A stretch of 64,000 nucleotides of DNA from Corythucha ciliata (GCA_038030265.1 CM075943.1:39494001-39558000), one strand, 5' to 3'; positions 34,358-47,161 are shown, counted from the stretch's first letter. A program made the numbers and translations. Notes: generated from the letters alone by a model not told the origin.

Positions 34358-36639
34358 AAATTTCGCTCCGGCAGCTGGCGGTCGGAAAGAGTGCATTTCA
34401 TTTCGTATGCGGATATCCTAAGCCGTCCCAGAAGTAATAATGTTGAGACCATGATTTGTTTCGTTAATGTTTGACCCTTCCTCGTACTGTTTGATGGCGG
34501 GTTTGTTTAAGCTGAACTTGATGGGAATCAAAGGCTACTTCAAAATGAAATCATCGTACCGAATATAATGCTTCTGGAACCAACTGGTGATTTGTAGTGA
34601 TTTTTTTACCAGTTCAAACCAAACCCCCCCCCCCCCATCCAATGATCCAAGTCAACCGATTGGGCCCAAATGGAATACCGACAGGGGTCTTATGACTACT
34701 GATTTTTGTGCCCCAGCGCGTTCCGCTAAATTAATTTCTGTCTAGAGTTATCGTGCTAACGAGACCACAGACTTACTTCCACTCCGGTGGCACCACCCAG
34801 TCCACCTTGACTTTTTCAAAAAATTAAAATGGGAATCAAAGGCTAGTCTATCATGGGGTATACGTACCGAATATGATGCTTCTAGATTCAACTGGTGATT
34901 AGTAGTGATTTTTTGACCATTTCAAGCCCTATTTTCCCCCCCTCCACCTTGACCGATTTGGCCCAAATGCAATACCGACCGGGGTCTTATGACTACTGAT
35001 TTTTGTGCCAAAGCGCGTTCCGCTAAATTAACTTCTACGAGAGTTATCGTGCTAACAAGAAAACGGTCATAAAGATAGATGTGTATACAGGGTGGATCCG
35101 TATAAGTGTGACAAAACTTTTTGGGTAAAACTACGTTGAAAGTGGAGTAAAATGGTACGTTCGGAAGTGTCCTACGTCGATCCGTTCCGGAGTTATGATT
35201 TTTTTTGTGTTTAAAAAAGTAACCAATGCTTGCTTCAAAAAATCCGCAATTTCTCGGCTTAAATCGCACCAAATCCAAAAAGTGATGGCATTTTCAGAAA
35301 CTAAGGAACATTTCCTTTAGTATAGAGGCCATTTTATTGCTTGAAAAAATCGTCAACACCCAGAAATCTGGTATTTTTTCCATAAATTTACGTTTCCTCT
35401 AAACTTTGTCCGTTTTACGAAAAGTCGCTGTACCCAAACAGCTTTCTCAACAGATTTTCGGTAAATCACAAAAACTTCCCCGTCTTCTAAGTTTCCTTTT
35501 GGCGTGTTCACATTTGATGTTACCACTGACGTTTCCCACAAAAACGTCACGAGAATGCACAAAAACCGTGTTTTTACGAAACATGGGCCATTGTCTACGG
35601 TATTCGTGAAGGGTGCGGAGAGATCGGCAGTAAGTGAGAACAGGATATCTTACCATGGAGAAGATACCGCAGGCAAGAGACATATTCAATTTGACCCCCC
35701 CCCCCCATCCATTTCTGCCGATCTCTGAGCACCCTTCACGAATATTGTTGGCACCTGGCACAAAGGCAATTGCCTATATTTTTCTGTCAAAATACTGTTT
35801 TAGAAAGGGGAGGACAGAATATTTTAGGAAGGAGAAGATATCGTAGGCAAACGTCATTCAATTATACCCCCCCCCCCTGAATGGCGACAATTTAATGAAT
35901 CACTGGTGGGGGAAGGGGTCAAATCGAATGCCTCTTGACTTCTCCATGGTAAGATATACTGTTCTCACTTACCGCCGATCTCCCTGCACCCTTCACGAAT
36001 ACCGTAGACAATGGTCCATGTTTCGTAAAAACACGGTTTTTGTGCATTCTCGTGACGTTTTTGGGAGAAACGTCAGTGGTAACATCAAATGTGAACACGC
36101 CAAAAGGAAACTTAGAAGACGGGGAAGTTTTTGTGATTTACCGAAAATCTGTTGAGAAAGCTGTTTGGGTACAGCGACTTTTCGTAAAACGGACAAAGTT
36201 TAGAGGAAACGTAAATTTATGGAAAAAATACCAGATTTCTGGGTGTTGACGATTTTTTCAAGCAATAAAATGGCCTCTATACTAAAGGAAATGTTCCTTA
36301 GTTTCTGAAAATGCCATCACTTTTTGGATTTGGTGCGATTTAAGCCGAGAAATTGCGGATTTTTTGAAGCAAGCATTGGTTACTTTTTTAAACACAAAAA
36401 AAATCATAACTCCGGAACGGATCGACGTAGGACACTTCCGAACGTACCATTTTACTCCACTTTCAACGTAGTTTTACCCAAAAAGTTTTGTCACACTTAT
36501 ACGGATCCACCCTGTATATACATATGTATTTGAATTCCGGAGACCACTGAATTCGTGTTCTGAAACATGAAAAAAACATGACATGACCCATGTTTGCCAC
36601 CTTCACGACGAGACCAATAGTGCATTTTCAGAATGAAAT
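34358..36639 (-). mobile_element. Family-E transposon copy 2, inverted, with nested foldback
   Basis: The right edge, read inward, starts AGTGCATTTCATTC then TGGTCTCGTC. The left edge is the hairpin end (CCGGCAGCTGG..GGTCGG followed by GAGTGCATTTCATT). This matches copy 1 in reverse orientation. Family-A array DNA lies directly on both sides, so the element inserted into the array. An internal segment is repeated in tandem with a 308-bp offset (about 34523-34763 and 34831-35060). The foldback at 35088-36514 interrupts it, leaving about 0.85 kb of original element. Confidence 0.6.
35088..36514. mobile_element. Foldback element, 1.43 kb, with about 550-bp arms
   Basis: It starts CAGGGTGGATCCGTATAAGT and ends with the exact inverse. 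The left arm (35088 to about 35640) and right arm (about 35970 to 36514) are near-identical inverted copies around a roughly 330-bp spacer containing several C tracts. TATA lies directly outside both termini and may be part of the repeat or of the target duplication. Open frames in one arm recur in the other and have no known domain. The high arm identity implies recent origin or ongoing arm conversion. Confidence 0.85.
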
Positions 36640-37080
36640 GCACTAAAAATTGAGAAAATAATGTAGTAATTTTTCGCCTAAAGTTAAGAAAAAGCTATCA
36701 CTCCCAGCTAAATTAAAGAAACTCTGGTGGTTTCTATGGAGGGCGGATAAAATTGAGACAAAGCGATATTTCGCGGCTAAAATTGAACAAAAGTAATTGA
36801 AACAGTAAAGTGAAACAAATCTGAAGGTGAAGAAGGGCTGGAATAGAGAAAACGCTAATTCACGGATAGATTTTTAAAAAGCGCTACTTCGGGGATAACA
36901 TTGAGAGAATGCGCTAATTCATGGCTAATATCCTAATTTGCGTATTACATATAGATAAAGAGATATTTGCGGCAAAAAAATTGAAAATGTGCTGATGCAC
37001 GGATAAATTTTAGAAATGCAAAAGCTATTAAAAAACGGTATTTCACTGCTAAAATTGAGAGCGCTTATTTGCAGCTGTAT
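36640..37080 (+). repeat. Family-A array, continuation after family-E insertion (A6)
   Basis: Plus-orientation units (AAAATTGAGAAAATAATG at the junction, GCGCTAATTCATGGCTAATA near 36912). The 186-codon frame 37016-37576 starts in this array and is not considered a gene. Confidence 0.7.
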
Positions 37081-37084
37081 TGAT

Positions 37085-38730
37085 AATTCGCCAATATTCG
37101 TGGTTACTGGGAAGGAGAGGGCAGCTTCTTTGCTGAAATTGCGTGAAATGCTGAGCGTAAAAATTATATTCGTGGTTTATTTAGAGACTGTGGAGCCTCA
37201 TAAAGATTTTCACTCCAGGCGCCGTTTAGTGTTGGGTAGGGTGTCGGTCCGCTATTTAAGAACCTTAATATTCATTTATTACTGTGGAAGTGAGCCCGGG
37301 TGGATTGCATTTCAAATGGGATCTTCCATCGAAAGGGATTCGGAGGGTGAATTGATACAAACTTACAGGTTGAGAATGTCAATGTTAAATCTCCGATTTC
37401 TACGCCTCGTCAGCCCTCGCGTCTTCGCACCCTTCTTTAGGGTTGAAAAGCAAGCAGAAATTTGGTGTAATCTGCCCCACTTACACGTATATACCACACT
37501 TACGTCAGAAAAGGCGCGAAGCAAAATAAAAGGGAAGGGATCCTTGACAAAGGAACCGAAAATTAGTTATTTATGAGATCCCTCACATAAAGAGATCTAT
37601 TTCGCTTTGACTTGTGTTTTTTAAAATCCAGCCCTTCGTGGGCTAGAGTTACTCTTTTTGATTTTCATCTAAAATACTCATGGCCAATTTTTTATAAAAG
37701 AAACGCTTTGCGAGTTATTTTCACTCGCAAAATAAAGCACAATTCGAAATAAAGCACAATGGGGATTTTGCACATTTTCAAGCACTGGTGTTTCTTGAAG
37801 AGGGCTCTTCCACAATACTATTGCTCACATTAAACATTGAAATCAAACAAGGATTTTTTTAAAGGGAATTTTTAAAAATGTTGAGTGGTGGTTTAATTAC
37901 GTCAAAGGTTATTCAATGAAAATGGATGGTGTGGGGAAGACAGGGTAAGAAGCATTTTCAGAGGGACAATATATACTTATTAATTTTTCTTATTATTTGT
38001 AAACAAAAAATGTTGTAGTTCCCTCAGATGCTTCACAAGTGACAACTGACGTCATTTCCCCTCGCACCATCCATCCCTTCTTGAAGAACTTCGACATTTA
38101 TTTTAAAATCACCAAATGCACCAATCGGGTTGCAACCACCGTTGATATCCTTCTGACCATGTACCAATTCACCGGTTTATTTTTCTCCCAAATCGGACAT
38201 TCATGCAAGACCCCATTGTAAAATTGTCGTCAGTATTTTGTTATTTCTTATAGTTCATGATAACCAAAGTTGTTATATATTCAAGTTCAAGGGAGCTGAT
38301 GACATTTCCCAACAAACAGTAACTTATGGGAAAATGAGGGAGTGCAGATTTACTAATCTTCTAGGATGCGTGGAGGACGCAGATTCATTTTTTTTCGTTT
38401 TCCCCTTCTGATTCAAAAGGAAAGTGTTCCGTGAAAAGAGAAATGACTGGGAAATGCCAGCCTGGGGATGGAAAAAGCCGCGATAAAAGGAGCAGCGAAA
38501 TGTTGACTTATAAGTCGATATAGTAAGTCTATTCAACGAAAAGCCTTTGAAGCCTTTCGGCTGCATTTTATTCGTCCTTATCGTTATTCGTCGGACTGAG
38601 GTGGAATGGGGCAATTTGGTCATTAATTCAGCAATTGCATCAATTTTACTTCCATGTTGTGAAAGGGCCAAAAAACCATGACATTAGATTTTCAGATGAC
38701 TCGAATTAGTTTTTTGACCTAGCAAAAGTC
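37085..38730. other. Mostly unique sequence, no gene recognised
   Basis: Contains the rest of a 186-codon plus-strand frame (to 37576) with no conserved motif and a biased start in repeat DNA. Nothing else was recognised. Confidence 0.4.
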
Positions 38731-38734
38731 GTAG

Positions 38735-39120
38735 AAATATCTAAAGAATATGAAATTTGATTATTTTTTGGGGCATGAATCCCCGAAATTGAGTTTTGAA
38801 TACCCCAAATCCAAGTTTCTTGGATTTTGAAAGAGTGTACGTCCATGCAATAGCAAACCCCACGAAATTTTTGGTTTTTGAACGAGCAAAACTGATTTAA
38901 CGAGAACAATTCGAAAAGCACTTAAAACTGGGAGTTTTAAGACCCAAAATAACGAAATTCTGTTTTTGAAAGAGCAAAATTGTTTTTCTTATCAGGCAAA
39001 CCCCCGAAACCTATTTTAGAAAAAAACACGAAATTTGGGTTTTTGAAAGAGTGCAAATACGCGAAATCGGGATTGAAATAGCAAAACTTCGTAATTTTGG
39101 GTTTGAATCCGGAAACCACA
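38735..39120 (+). repeat. Family-C array (C3)
   Basis: Plus-orientation family-C units, including ACGAAATTTGGGTTTTTGAA near 39030 and repeated GAAAGAGCAAAA words. It ends directly against an unrelated 18-bp minisatellite. Confidence 0.75.
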
Positions 39121-39127
39121 TCCAATC

Positions 39128-39480
39128 CGGAGCTTGGATGTGAGGGATGTGGGGGATGTGGTTTGGAGCTTGGCTGTGGGATGTGTTTTGTTGTGGTTTG
39201 AAGCTTTGCAGTGGTTTGGAACTTAGCTGTGCTAGGAGCTTTACTGTGGCTTGGAGTTTTGCTGGGGTTTGGAGCATTGCTGTGGTGGCGGCTTTACTGC
39301 GGTTAGACATTTTTGTGGTTGCAGCTTTTTTTTTTGGTGAGTTTTGCTGTGGTTGGGGCTGTACTATGGTTATAGAGCTTTTTGTGGTTGATGCATTGAT
39401 GGGTTTTGGCCTTTTTTTCTTGTTTGGAGCTTTGATGTGTTTGGGGCTTTTCAGTGTTTCTTGAGATTTGATGTGGTCGG
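39128..39480 (+). repeat. 18-bp G/T-rich minisatellite
   Basis: Units of 17-18 bp such as GTGGTTTGGAACTTAGCT repeat in register from about 39193 to 39300 and more loosely outside. The plus strand is strongly G/T-rich. The long minus-strand frame 39011-39484 is rich in Gln, Lys, Ala and Thr only because of this repeat. Confidence 0.75.
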
Positions 39481-39499
39481 GCATTTTGTGGTCTTTCAG

Positions 39500-39948
39500 A
39501 CAGTCTGCATTGTCTACTTTTGCCGGGGTTTTTCCTGGTCACCAACCACAAAGTTCATCCACTGAACCTGAGCTTGGTACCATCACCTTTTAATGAAACG
39601 TTTAAATTGTTCTTCTCAAACTTTCATTGCCCTTAACGAGGGGCGGGACTCAACTTCTCTCTTGATTGATAATAATATCAAACTCCTTCCGAGTAACGAC
39701 TTTATTTTTTATTTATAAAAACCCTTAAAAAGTTGACTGCTAATTTTCCTCTCTCCGTGGAAAAGTAATTATTTGCAGAGGTTGCACCCCCTTTTAAACA
39801 AGAAAACCTTTCGCGAAAATGTCATCAAAATGAACGGTTCACCCCTCCCTATGTTTACTGCTGGTAAGAAACTCTCCTCGACTGTCGAGAGTAATTTCGG
39901 TGATTGCTTTAGCTCTCTTAAAACGCTATCCATTTCCTGGCTGTGCCC

Positions 39949-39998
<50 letters not shown>

Positions 39999-42900
39999 AT
40001 AAGGCATGACGAAAGGAAAGCGCTGGAGGGAAGGTTAATTAGATTGGGCTTCAGGTCATAATTTTGGGATAAAAGTAGCAACTTTAATGACGACAAATGA
40101 GTGTAAAATCGTGATTGAGGAGGACGGCGAACAGGATTAATGGAATTTATTTTTTTTTTTCGTAATGAAAAAACGAAGCTATAAAATATACAGGAGACTC
40201 TATACTTTCCTTATATTTATTCGTGTTTTTTTCATACTTGCACTATCCTCCTCCATAGTATACATTCTCCCCTTATGTATTAATAAAAGATGGCGATGAT
40301 ACACCGGTGGCACCCCATCATTCGCGAAGGACGACGCCTCGCGAAACTCATATCGCGCGTTATATTTTCAAAGCTGAAAGTTTCTTCCGCTGCAACACTT
40401 CCTTTCATCTTTGTGGTAGGTTCCTACTTCCTATACAAAAAAAAAAAAAAATGTTTTTCCTCTTGAAGGAAATCAAACATGGCGGGAGCGTGATTCATTT
40501 CCACGCTCCGTAGTTGGCTTTTCCGACCTTATTTCGCCGAATTCGATTTTTATTGACGTCTGACAGTAAAAAAATTGATGAAGTGAGAACTGCGTATTGC
40601 TCTTTAAGGTTTGTTTATTCATTGTTATTGAGGCGAAAGCAACGACAAAACAAAATGAATAAATAAAAAAGACTATTTTCTCTTTTTTCCCCACAATGAG
40701 AAAAGTTTCCAATCGCGAAAAGAATAACATTAAATTCGAATATTGACAATTCTGGGGCCAACACCTGAGTTATAAAACAGCAATAACCTTTTCGCGTATT
40801 TCTTTCGTTCGTCTCAAAAAGTAAATAAGAAATGTAGTTTTCCAGAGGCACTTTTCCGTCTCTTTCAATGAAGTTCCTCGACATAAAAAGAGGGAAGAAA
40901 CAGTTTTCTACCCACTTTTTGCCCCCCTCCTTCTCTTTTTGTTCGAAACTTTCCATCGTATACATATACCCTCCTCCCGGTTTGTTTTTATTTCATTAAT
41001 GGTCACATTTGACTTAATGTGGGAGCCATAGTTTATTTAACCTCTACCGTACAGGTGGGCTTCCCCCCCCCCACTTTTCCCTTCCATGTTGTCACACTGT
41101 TGTTAGATCAATAAAAACCTCGTTGAAAAGAGACGAGAAGGAAGACGAGAGCACTAGAAGAGACAGAGTGTGAGAGAGGGGGAAAACTCCTGAGGATGAC
41201 AAACGGCTTGGAGAGCTCGCGGCAAATGTTTGTACAAAAACATCGACTTGCTCTCAAGTGGCCAATGGTTCCAATGAGGACACTTATGGAATGCTGGAGC
41301 ACAGACAGGTCTTTAAGTCAAACTGGATTGTGTCGATTTTTCAATTATATTCTCAGACGGGTAAAACCACTGGGTAGGAATTGAATTTCCCCTTAAATCC
41401 TACGGGCTCATAAAAGTTTAAATTTACAGGTGTAAATGTTTCTTGACAGTTGAAGGCGTGAGCCCTTCTCCTCTCCTCTACCCAGTGCGACCGGTTTAAT
41501 GACCCAACATCTCTTTTTTTTGCCCATTAGTCAAACGTATAGTAAATGGGGTACCCGGCCTTAATCTTCGTTTTTGTTTTGTTTTTCTTCCTTTTTTTTG
41601 TAAGAAGACATTTCCAGAGCATTAGCGTTCTTTATCGCCTTTAAATGTCCAGTAATTTTTAAACATGTTACCATAGAAGGGGTCAAAATATTACTTTAAA
41701 AACTTTTTAACCTCATTCGACGTTTTTCTCTACCTCGCCTTGGGAGTTTTCCTTAAAACATTTTTCGACAAATCCCTTAAGTTCGATCTTGATATCGATA
41801 TTACAGCGTTTAATTGTCTTAAGGCGTATATAATAGTCGTTAGTTCTAAGTGGCCATCATGGTTGATTACTGCATCAAGCCTATCTCGCACCCATTAAAA
41901 ACTAGAGCGATATAATCCTAAAGATTGAAGACGCTATCAATCAGAGAGAGAGAAAATGTGATACGCTATCTTCTCACGCTAGTGATGTTTAAAAAGGAAA
42001 GAGAGAGAGAAAAGAGATGGTTTTCGTGGAATAGTGGGACAGGGGAGACAGGCAGACGTTTAAGGATTTTCCGTGTAAACCGTGTTTATTGCAAACATTA
42101 TTCTTCAACGTTTAGGCCTTCAAATCAATAACATTTCTCGGTAAATCGCCTTTGGAAATTCCTGAAAGCTTTTAGCAATTCACTTTTTCATTTAATTTAG
42201 TTTCCATGACGACGACGAATGTGAATGGAAAGCTCCCCAACTCCCACCAACGGGAACCCAGTGCTCTACACAAAAATTAAAAACTAGCGTGTGGATCGTT
42301 ATAGCAATTAAAAACGGAAAGGGAAAAAAATAGAACTGGGGGAACATTGTTTATCCATGCGCTTGATGGGGGAACCCGTTTCCGCTTGCGACAATACCTT
42401 TGCTGATTTCCGTTGTCGAGGAAGAACTCAACCGTGACACCGTATTATATGAACGTGTCCTATTTTATTTTCAGGAGCATGAATGCACTCGTTTTCGTGT
42501 TTTCAACTCTTTGGAGGTAGGGGATGATATGTTAGGTACTCAGCAGAATGTCTCAGCTGTTGCATACCATTTTTATAAACGCGCTGGGCACCTGGTTCGG
42601 GTTATTTAATTTTGGAAGGGAAAAATGGAGCGAAAATCAATAGTTTTTTCTGCTTTAACGAAAATTACTCAGCCTGCAGTGGTCTGTAAATTGAATGATT
42701 AACTAATCACATTGATTCGATTAACCACAATCTAGTGGAGAGCTCCAATCTGAAGTGGGAACTAATTGATGGGGCAGGCGATGTAATCAAATGCATTTCT
42801 ATTAAGCGTAGGGTTGCTAGGCTAGATGATGATCGGAATAGGGTGGCGAGCGAGAGGCCAAGCCATGTTGCAAAACATTCAATCCCCGCCAAACCTCGAA

Positions 42901-43375
42901 AATACCGTAGTTTCTCTATGCATTGCTTGTGGTTACTACGCAAACTTTCTCAGTTCTCACTGTGCTGACTCCCTTTAACAGCTACTACGGTACAGAACGA
43001 CAAAGATGTTAGGGGAAGGACCCACCAAACAATCACGAAAACTTGCACCGAAATTCACAGGACAGGAATCGTCTGTTTAGGCTTTTCCTGGGCGCGAGTA
43101 GTCAGTTTAGGGCGCAAGTAGTCTGTCAAACCAATGCGTGAATGAGGAAGTAACACATTTTCCAAAATCATGCTGTCGTGATAGCTTGGGTACCAAAACT
43201 CATGAAAACACGATCCGTTCAAATGAAATAGGCCAGATAGACTGATGACGCAATAACAGCATGCGCATAACCTTCCCACAAAACAAACAATAGGACTTAA
43301 GAGAAATGGGAAGGACAAGAAGGGGCAAGACATGATAACAGCCTTGATGTGGAGGGTTGGGAGGAGTCACAACCC
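39500..43375. other. Mostly unique sequence, no gene recognised
   Basis: About 3.9 kb without recognised genes. Notable items are an A46 tract at 39952-39997 and (GA)-rich patches near 41945 and 42000. All open frames are under about 120 codons and unrecognised. The region could be intergenic or intronic. Confidence 0.4.
39952..39997. repeat. A46 homopolymer
   Basis: 46 consecutive A after CTGTGCCCTAT; the longest homopolymer in the window. Confidence 0.95.
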
Positions 43376-43380
43376 CTTAA

Positions 43381-44475
43381 CCATTTAAGTCTTAGTGCGT
43401 CGTATTCTGGACACCTGCCTTATACCCAGGGAGTACCCCTCAACATTTTTTCAAAAATCGCGTCAGAAGTCATTCAAATTGACTGTAATACACTCAGTGA
43501 CCCATGGAAAACGAAGTTTTATGCCATAAATTCATTAACAAAGTTTTCAGAGAGAATTTAATGGTGTTCGCTACACGAGACACATATCATGCAGTCCGAA
43601 AAAATTAAGCATTTTGAATTAATTTTTCTTCAACTTGTTATCACTTGACCAAAAATATACTAAAATAAGGTATTTGTTCAAACAATAAAACATGAATTAG
43701 CGACATATTAATTGAAAATTTTGGCATTACAAACAAACAAATGCGACTAGGAAAATGTAGTAAACTCTTGGTGGGCCCTGCTCGGGACACCTTTCACCCA
43801 AACCACGTGGGAGGTGTGCTTCATATTGGACACTAAGCGTTCTATACATGAAAAATCTAACGGTGTCTAAAGTAACTTGATTTACCTCGAAATTTTTTCT
43901 TGGACGAACTTAATTGGCTCCTTACCAGCACATCATTCCATTAAAACCCTTTTCAGCATGCGATATCCATTCGTTAAAGATCAATTAACTCGTTCACATG
44001 AAATCAGGAAGAGATAAAGTATAAAAAAGGGTATGCACGGTGGAGCAGTTTTTCATTTTTCAGCAGGAAGTTAAGGGTTAAAAATCCATAATTTCACTTT
44101 ATGGGGCACTCAGCTTAAGAATATGAAGTATAAATTACCGTTTACCAGCGAAAAATTGGAAGAATCTCACTGCCAGTTCCGCCGAGCTCATTGACATTAA
44201 CTTCCTGAACCAAACAAACACTGAAAACCACAACAAAATGGCGTCGAAAACCCAGAAAGTGTTCACTGTGTTGGACACAACGCACAAAAAGCCAGGAAAA
44301 ACGTGCCCTACCACTATCAGTTGGAGTTTATTCAACTCATAAACGTGTTCTAACCCGCTCCGATTCAAAAGCCAGGTCATTTCATCTATAGCGCAGTCTC
44401 CAACTAGGTGTCCAATATGAGGTACACAAAACGTCCAGACCCAAAACTCATTTGGACCCCCGGTACCTTAAAGGG
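43381..44475. mobile_element. Candidate non-autonomous piggyBac-like element
   Basis: It is flanked on both sides by TTAA (43377-43380 and 44476-44479), the piggyBac target duplication. The left end reads CCATTTAAGTC and the right end, inverted, CCCTTTAAGGT, so the first nine bases agree at all but one or two positions. GGACAC words recur near both ends and internally. The largest internal frame (minus, 44135-44380) is hydrophobic and has no recognised transposase motif. TTAA is a common tetramer in AT-rich DNA, so the case rests on the TIR match. Confidence 0.45.
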
Positions 44476-44669
44476 TTAACTACGTCACGAGTCACAGACC
44501 GGCCGTTAAGGTAACAAACATAATTGGCAAGTTTTATTATTTCACTACAAATCTAAATCGATCATTTACGCACTAGTATTCAATTCCTGGTCATATTTAG
44601 TAATTTTCTTTCGAAAAAAAAATGTTTCCATCGATTTTTATTTTTTATGTTACTTCCTCATTGTCAGTT

Positions 44670-44945
44670 TGGTCTTTGGTCATTTTCATGGCGGGAATCA
44701 TGAACTTTCAGGGCCGCCCGAATCGTTGTTTTAGCCATTTTTAGGGCATGTGAAGTCAGTTTGACTACTTTTAGGGCACAAATAATATAGTCAATTTAGC
44801 TATTTTCAAGACACGAATCGTCAGTTTAGCCATTTTTTGGCCAAACTATAGTTAGCCTAGCATTTTTCATGGTGGGAATAGCAAATTTAGCTAATTTTAG
44901 GCAGCGAAGACTGTCAAGGAATTTTTAGTTGAGCGACCCTAACAA
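44670..44945 (+). repeat. Family-B array (B3)
   Basis: Plus-orientation family-B units (GAATCGTCAGTTTAGCCATT near 44817, TAGCCATTTTTAGGGCATG near 44733). Confidence 0.75.
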
Positions 44946-46175
44946 TTTCTCAAGCCCCCCCCCCTCCCTTTGAGCAAATCTTAAATCCGCGAAGTGGTAC
45001 AAATATCATTGATGCCATGTATGGTTAGTTACTAGGAGTTTTTGAGGCCAAACAAATCCGTTTTTTATTTTGTGTTTGTCTTCGTTCTTTTACTTTTTCA
45101 TTGTACTTATTTATTTTACTGATTTTTTTTTTCATATTGGTTGGGGGGGGGGGGAGTGATGTCTTTATCATGTTGATATCTGCTAGTGAAATGTCCTCGT
45201 AGACCTCTATTTATTATATTAAGTTATAATGTCGACGTTTCGTTCTACGGTTGTAATTAGTTTCCGAATTGGAGAACGAGAGGAGAATATGCAGAGAGAC
45301 AATCGCATGAAGAAGGAGGTGGATTCAGGGATAATGTTATTTCTTATTCGGCGTCCTTGGATCCCGCTTGCGGCATTTTTTCCCGAACGTTCGTAATAAG
45401 GCCCGTTCGTACGCTTCGAATTTTTCGCGGACCCATTGGCATAGCTGGGCGGGACGCTAGTGACAATGGTGGAGGAGGGTATTTTAATGCGTGGGCCCCC
45501 GCCTGTATATCTCATGGACACTTGAATCCCTTGAATACCCCTCCATTATTTATTTTTTGAATTTTGTATGCACAGGTAATTAGGTATGTTATACAAATAT
45601 TAATATATCCAATTATGTAATTTTGAAAACCGCTCCCACGAAAAAGTCCTGGTCACGCCACTGGCTGAGATTAAGCACTTTTCCCCATTTTAGAAGGTAG
45701 TTACCGAATTTTTCACATCCTAACACCATAAAAATTCCCATTTGTTCATATTTCAGTTTTTCGGGGCCCCATCTGACCCCCCTCCCCACCGATACTGGGG
45801 GAACGCCCTCTTCACCACCATTTGCCATCCAGCTGTCCCAAAAATGAAGGCAACTCAATGTCATCCCGTGTAGGAAGTGCCAAATCCGATTTTTGATTGT
45901 TGAAAGACCAAGCCACATTATTTTTTCTCGACCCAGCGAAATCTGAGAAACTGAGGCCGCTCGTCCACTGAAAGCGTTTTCGAGCGGCGCGACAACGAGC
46001 GTGCATACAAAAAGACTTCAGTTGAAATCACTGCAGCAAAGCCTGCAGTGGACGATGTCACGTTCAATTTGAGCCTTTGGGATGTACGCTCGTTGTAGCG
46101 CCACTCGAAAACACTTCCAGTGGACAACCGACCTGATTCTTGAAAGAGCTAAGGCTACGACATATGGTTTTTAAA
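44946..46175. other. Mostly unique sequence with a hAT-like end
   Basis: No gene recognised. CACGCCACTG ends at 45663; read inward it is CAGTGGCGTGACCAGGAC, resembling a hAT terminus, but no partner with a matching flank was found. G and C tracts occur near 45140 and 44955. Confidence 0.4.
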
Positions 46176-46179
46176 ATAA

Positions 46180-46435
46180 TGAAAATACGCAAATTAGCAA
46201 ACATCCGTAAAATTGGGGTTACAAGAAGCCTGAAAATTTATTAAATTGGGGTTTGAAGTCGCAAAAATATACCTGAGAATGTGGTTTAAATTACCCAAGT
46301 TCTCGAAATTTGGGTTTGAAAGAGCAAAAGTTCCCAAAATTGGGGTTTAAAAGAGCAAAACTCACAAAATTAGGTGTTTGTAAGAGTGAAACCCAGTAAA
46401 CTTGATTTTTGTAGAGCAAACCTGTGAAGAGTATA
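46180..46435 (+). repeat. Family-C array (C4)
   Basis: Plus-orientation units with AAATTGGGGTTTGAA and AAAGAGCAAAA words. A minus-strand frame across it shows the roughly 10-codon periodicity expected from a 30-bp unit. Confidence 0.75.
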
Positions 46436-46439
46436 AGGG

Positions 46440-47122
46440 ATTGAAGACATTTTTTGTGAAATGAGCGGATAGAATGATACCTGCACAATGATAGTTAGTC
46501 TTTCTAGTTTAGGTCTATGTGATTTTCTCTTAAAAGGATGAGCTTAGTGAGAAAAACTTCTTCTTTAGAGTGTTTGGTAAAAGAAATATGAGAAACTTCA
46601 TTATCTTAGGTCTATGAACGCTTCAGATTTTAGACAGATGTACCTGTTTTTCCACGGTATACCTAGAAGTTTACTGTTACAAAGAAAGAATGCAAGCTTG
46701 AATGCACTTCCAGTTTTACGCCGACCCTCACTCTTTCATTTTTTTTCTTTTATCAGACCCTTCAAAAAAGAAAGAACGAGAGAAAAAAGCCATTGGACTT
46801 AATCGTTAATATGTGGCTAAAAAACGTTGCCAGTTCTAATCCTATAAGATCGGGAACAATGAGTGTTCCAGGACCCTCGTCACTATAGCAAAGACGATGG
46901 CACGTTTCATAATCAACAATAAAAGAGCCTGTCGCTCCAAGGCAGTGATAAGCTTGTCTCTGACTGAGCAATCCCAGAGAAAAAAAAGATTGAGAAAAAG
47001 GAGATTAGTGAGGTTCAAAAGGTCCTATTGTAATTTTTTTCAAGGGAAGGGTTGTCTCTGGAGATTCTTGCCAGAAAGGGGGCTTTTAAGATCCAACTTC
47101 ATCGCACAGACAGCATTAAAAG

Positions 47123-47161
<39 letters not shown>

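Noticed and set aside
37016..37576. 186-codon open frame on the plus strand
   Set aside because: It begins inside a family-A array, has no recognisable motif, and its first third is a translation of the repeat.
39011..39484. 157-codon Gln/Lys/Thr-rich protein on the minus strand
   Set aside because: It is the complement of an 18-bp minisatellite and part of a family-C array.
43381..44475. Intact piggyBac transposase
   Set aside because: No frame longer than about 80 codons and no recognisable catalytic Asp motif; only the ends support the element.
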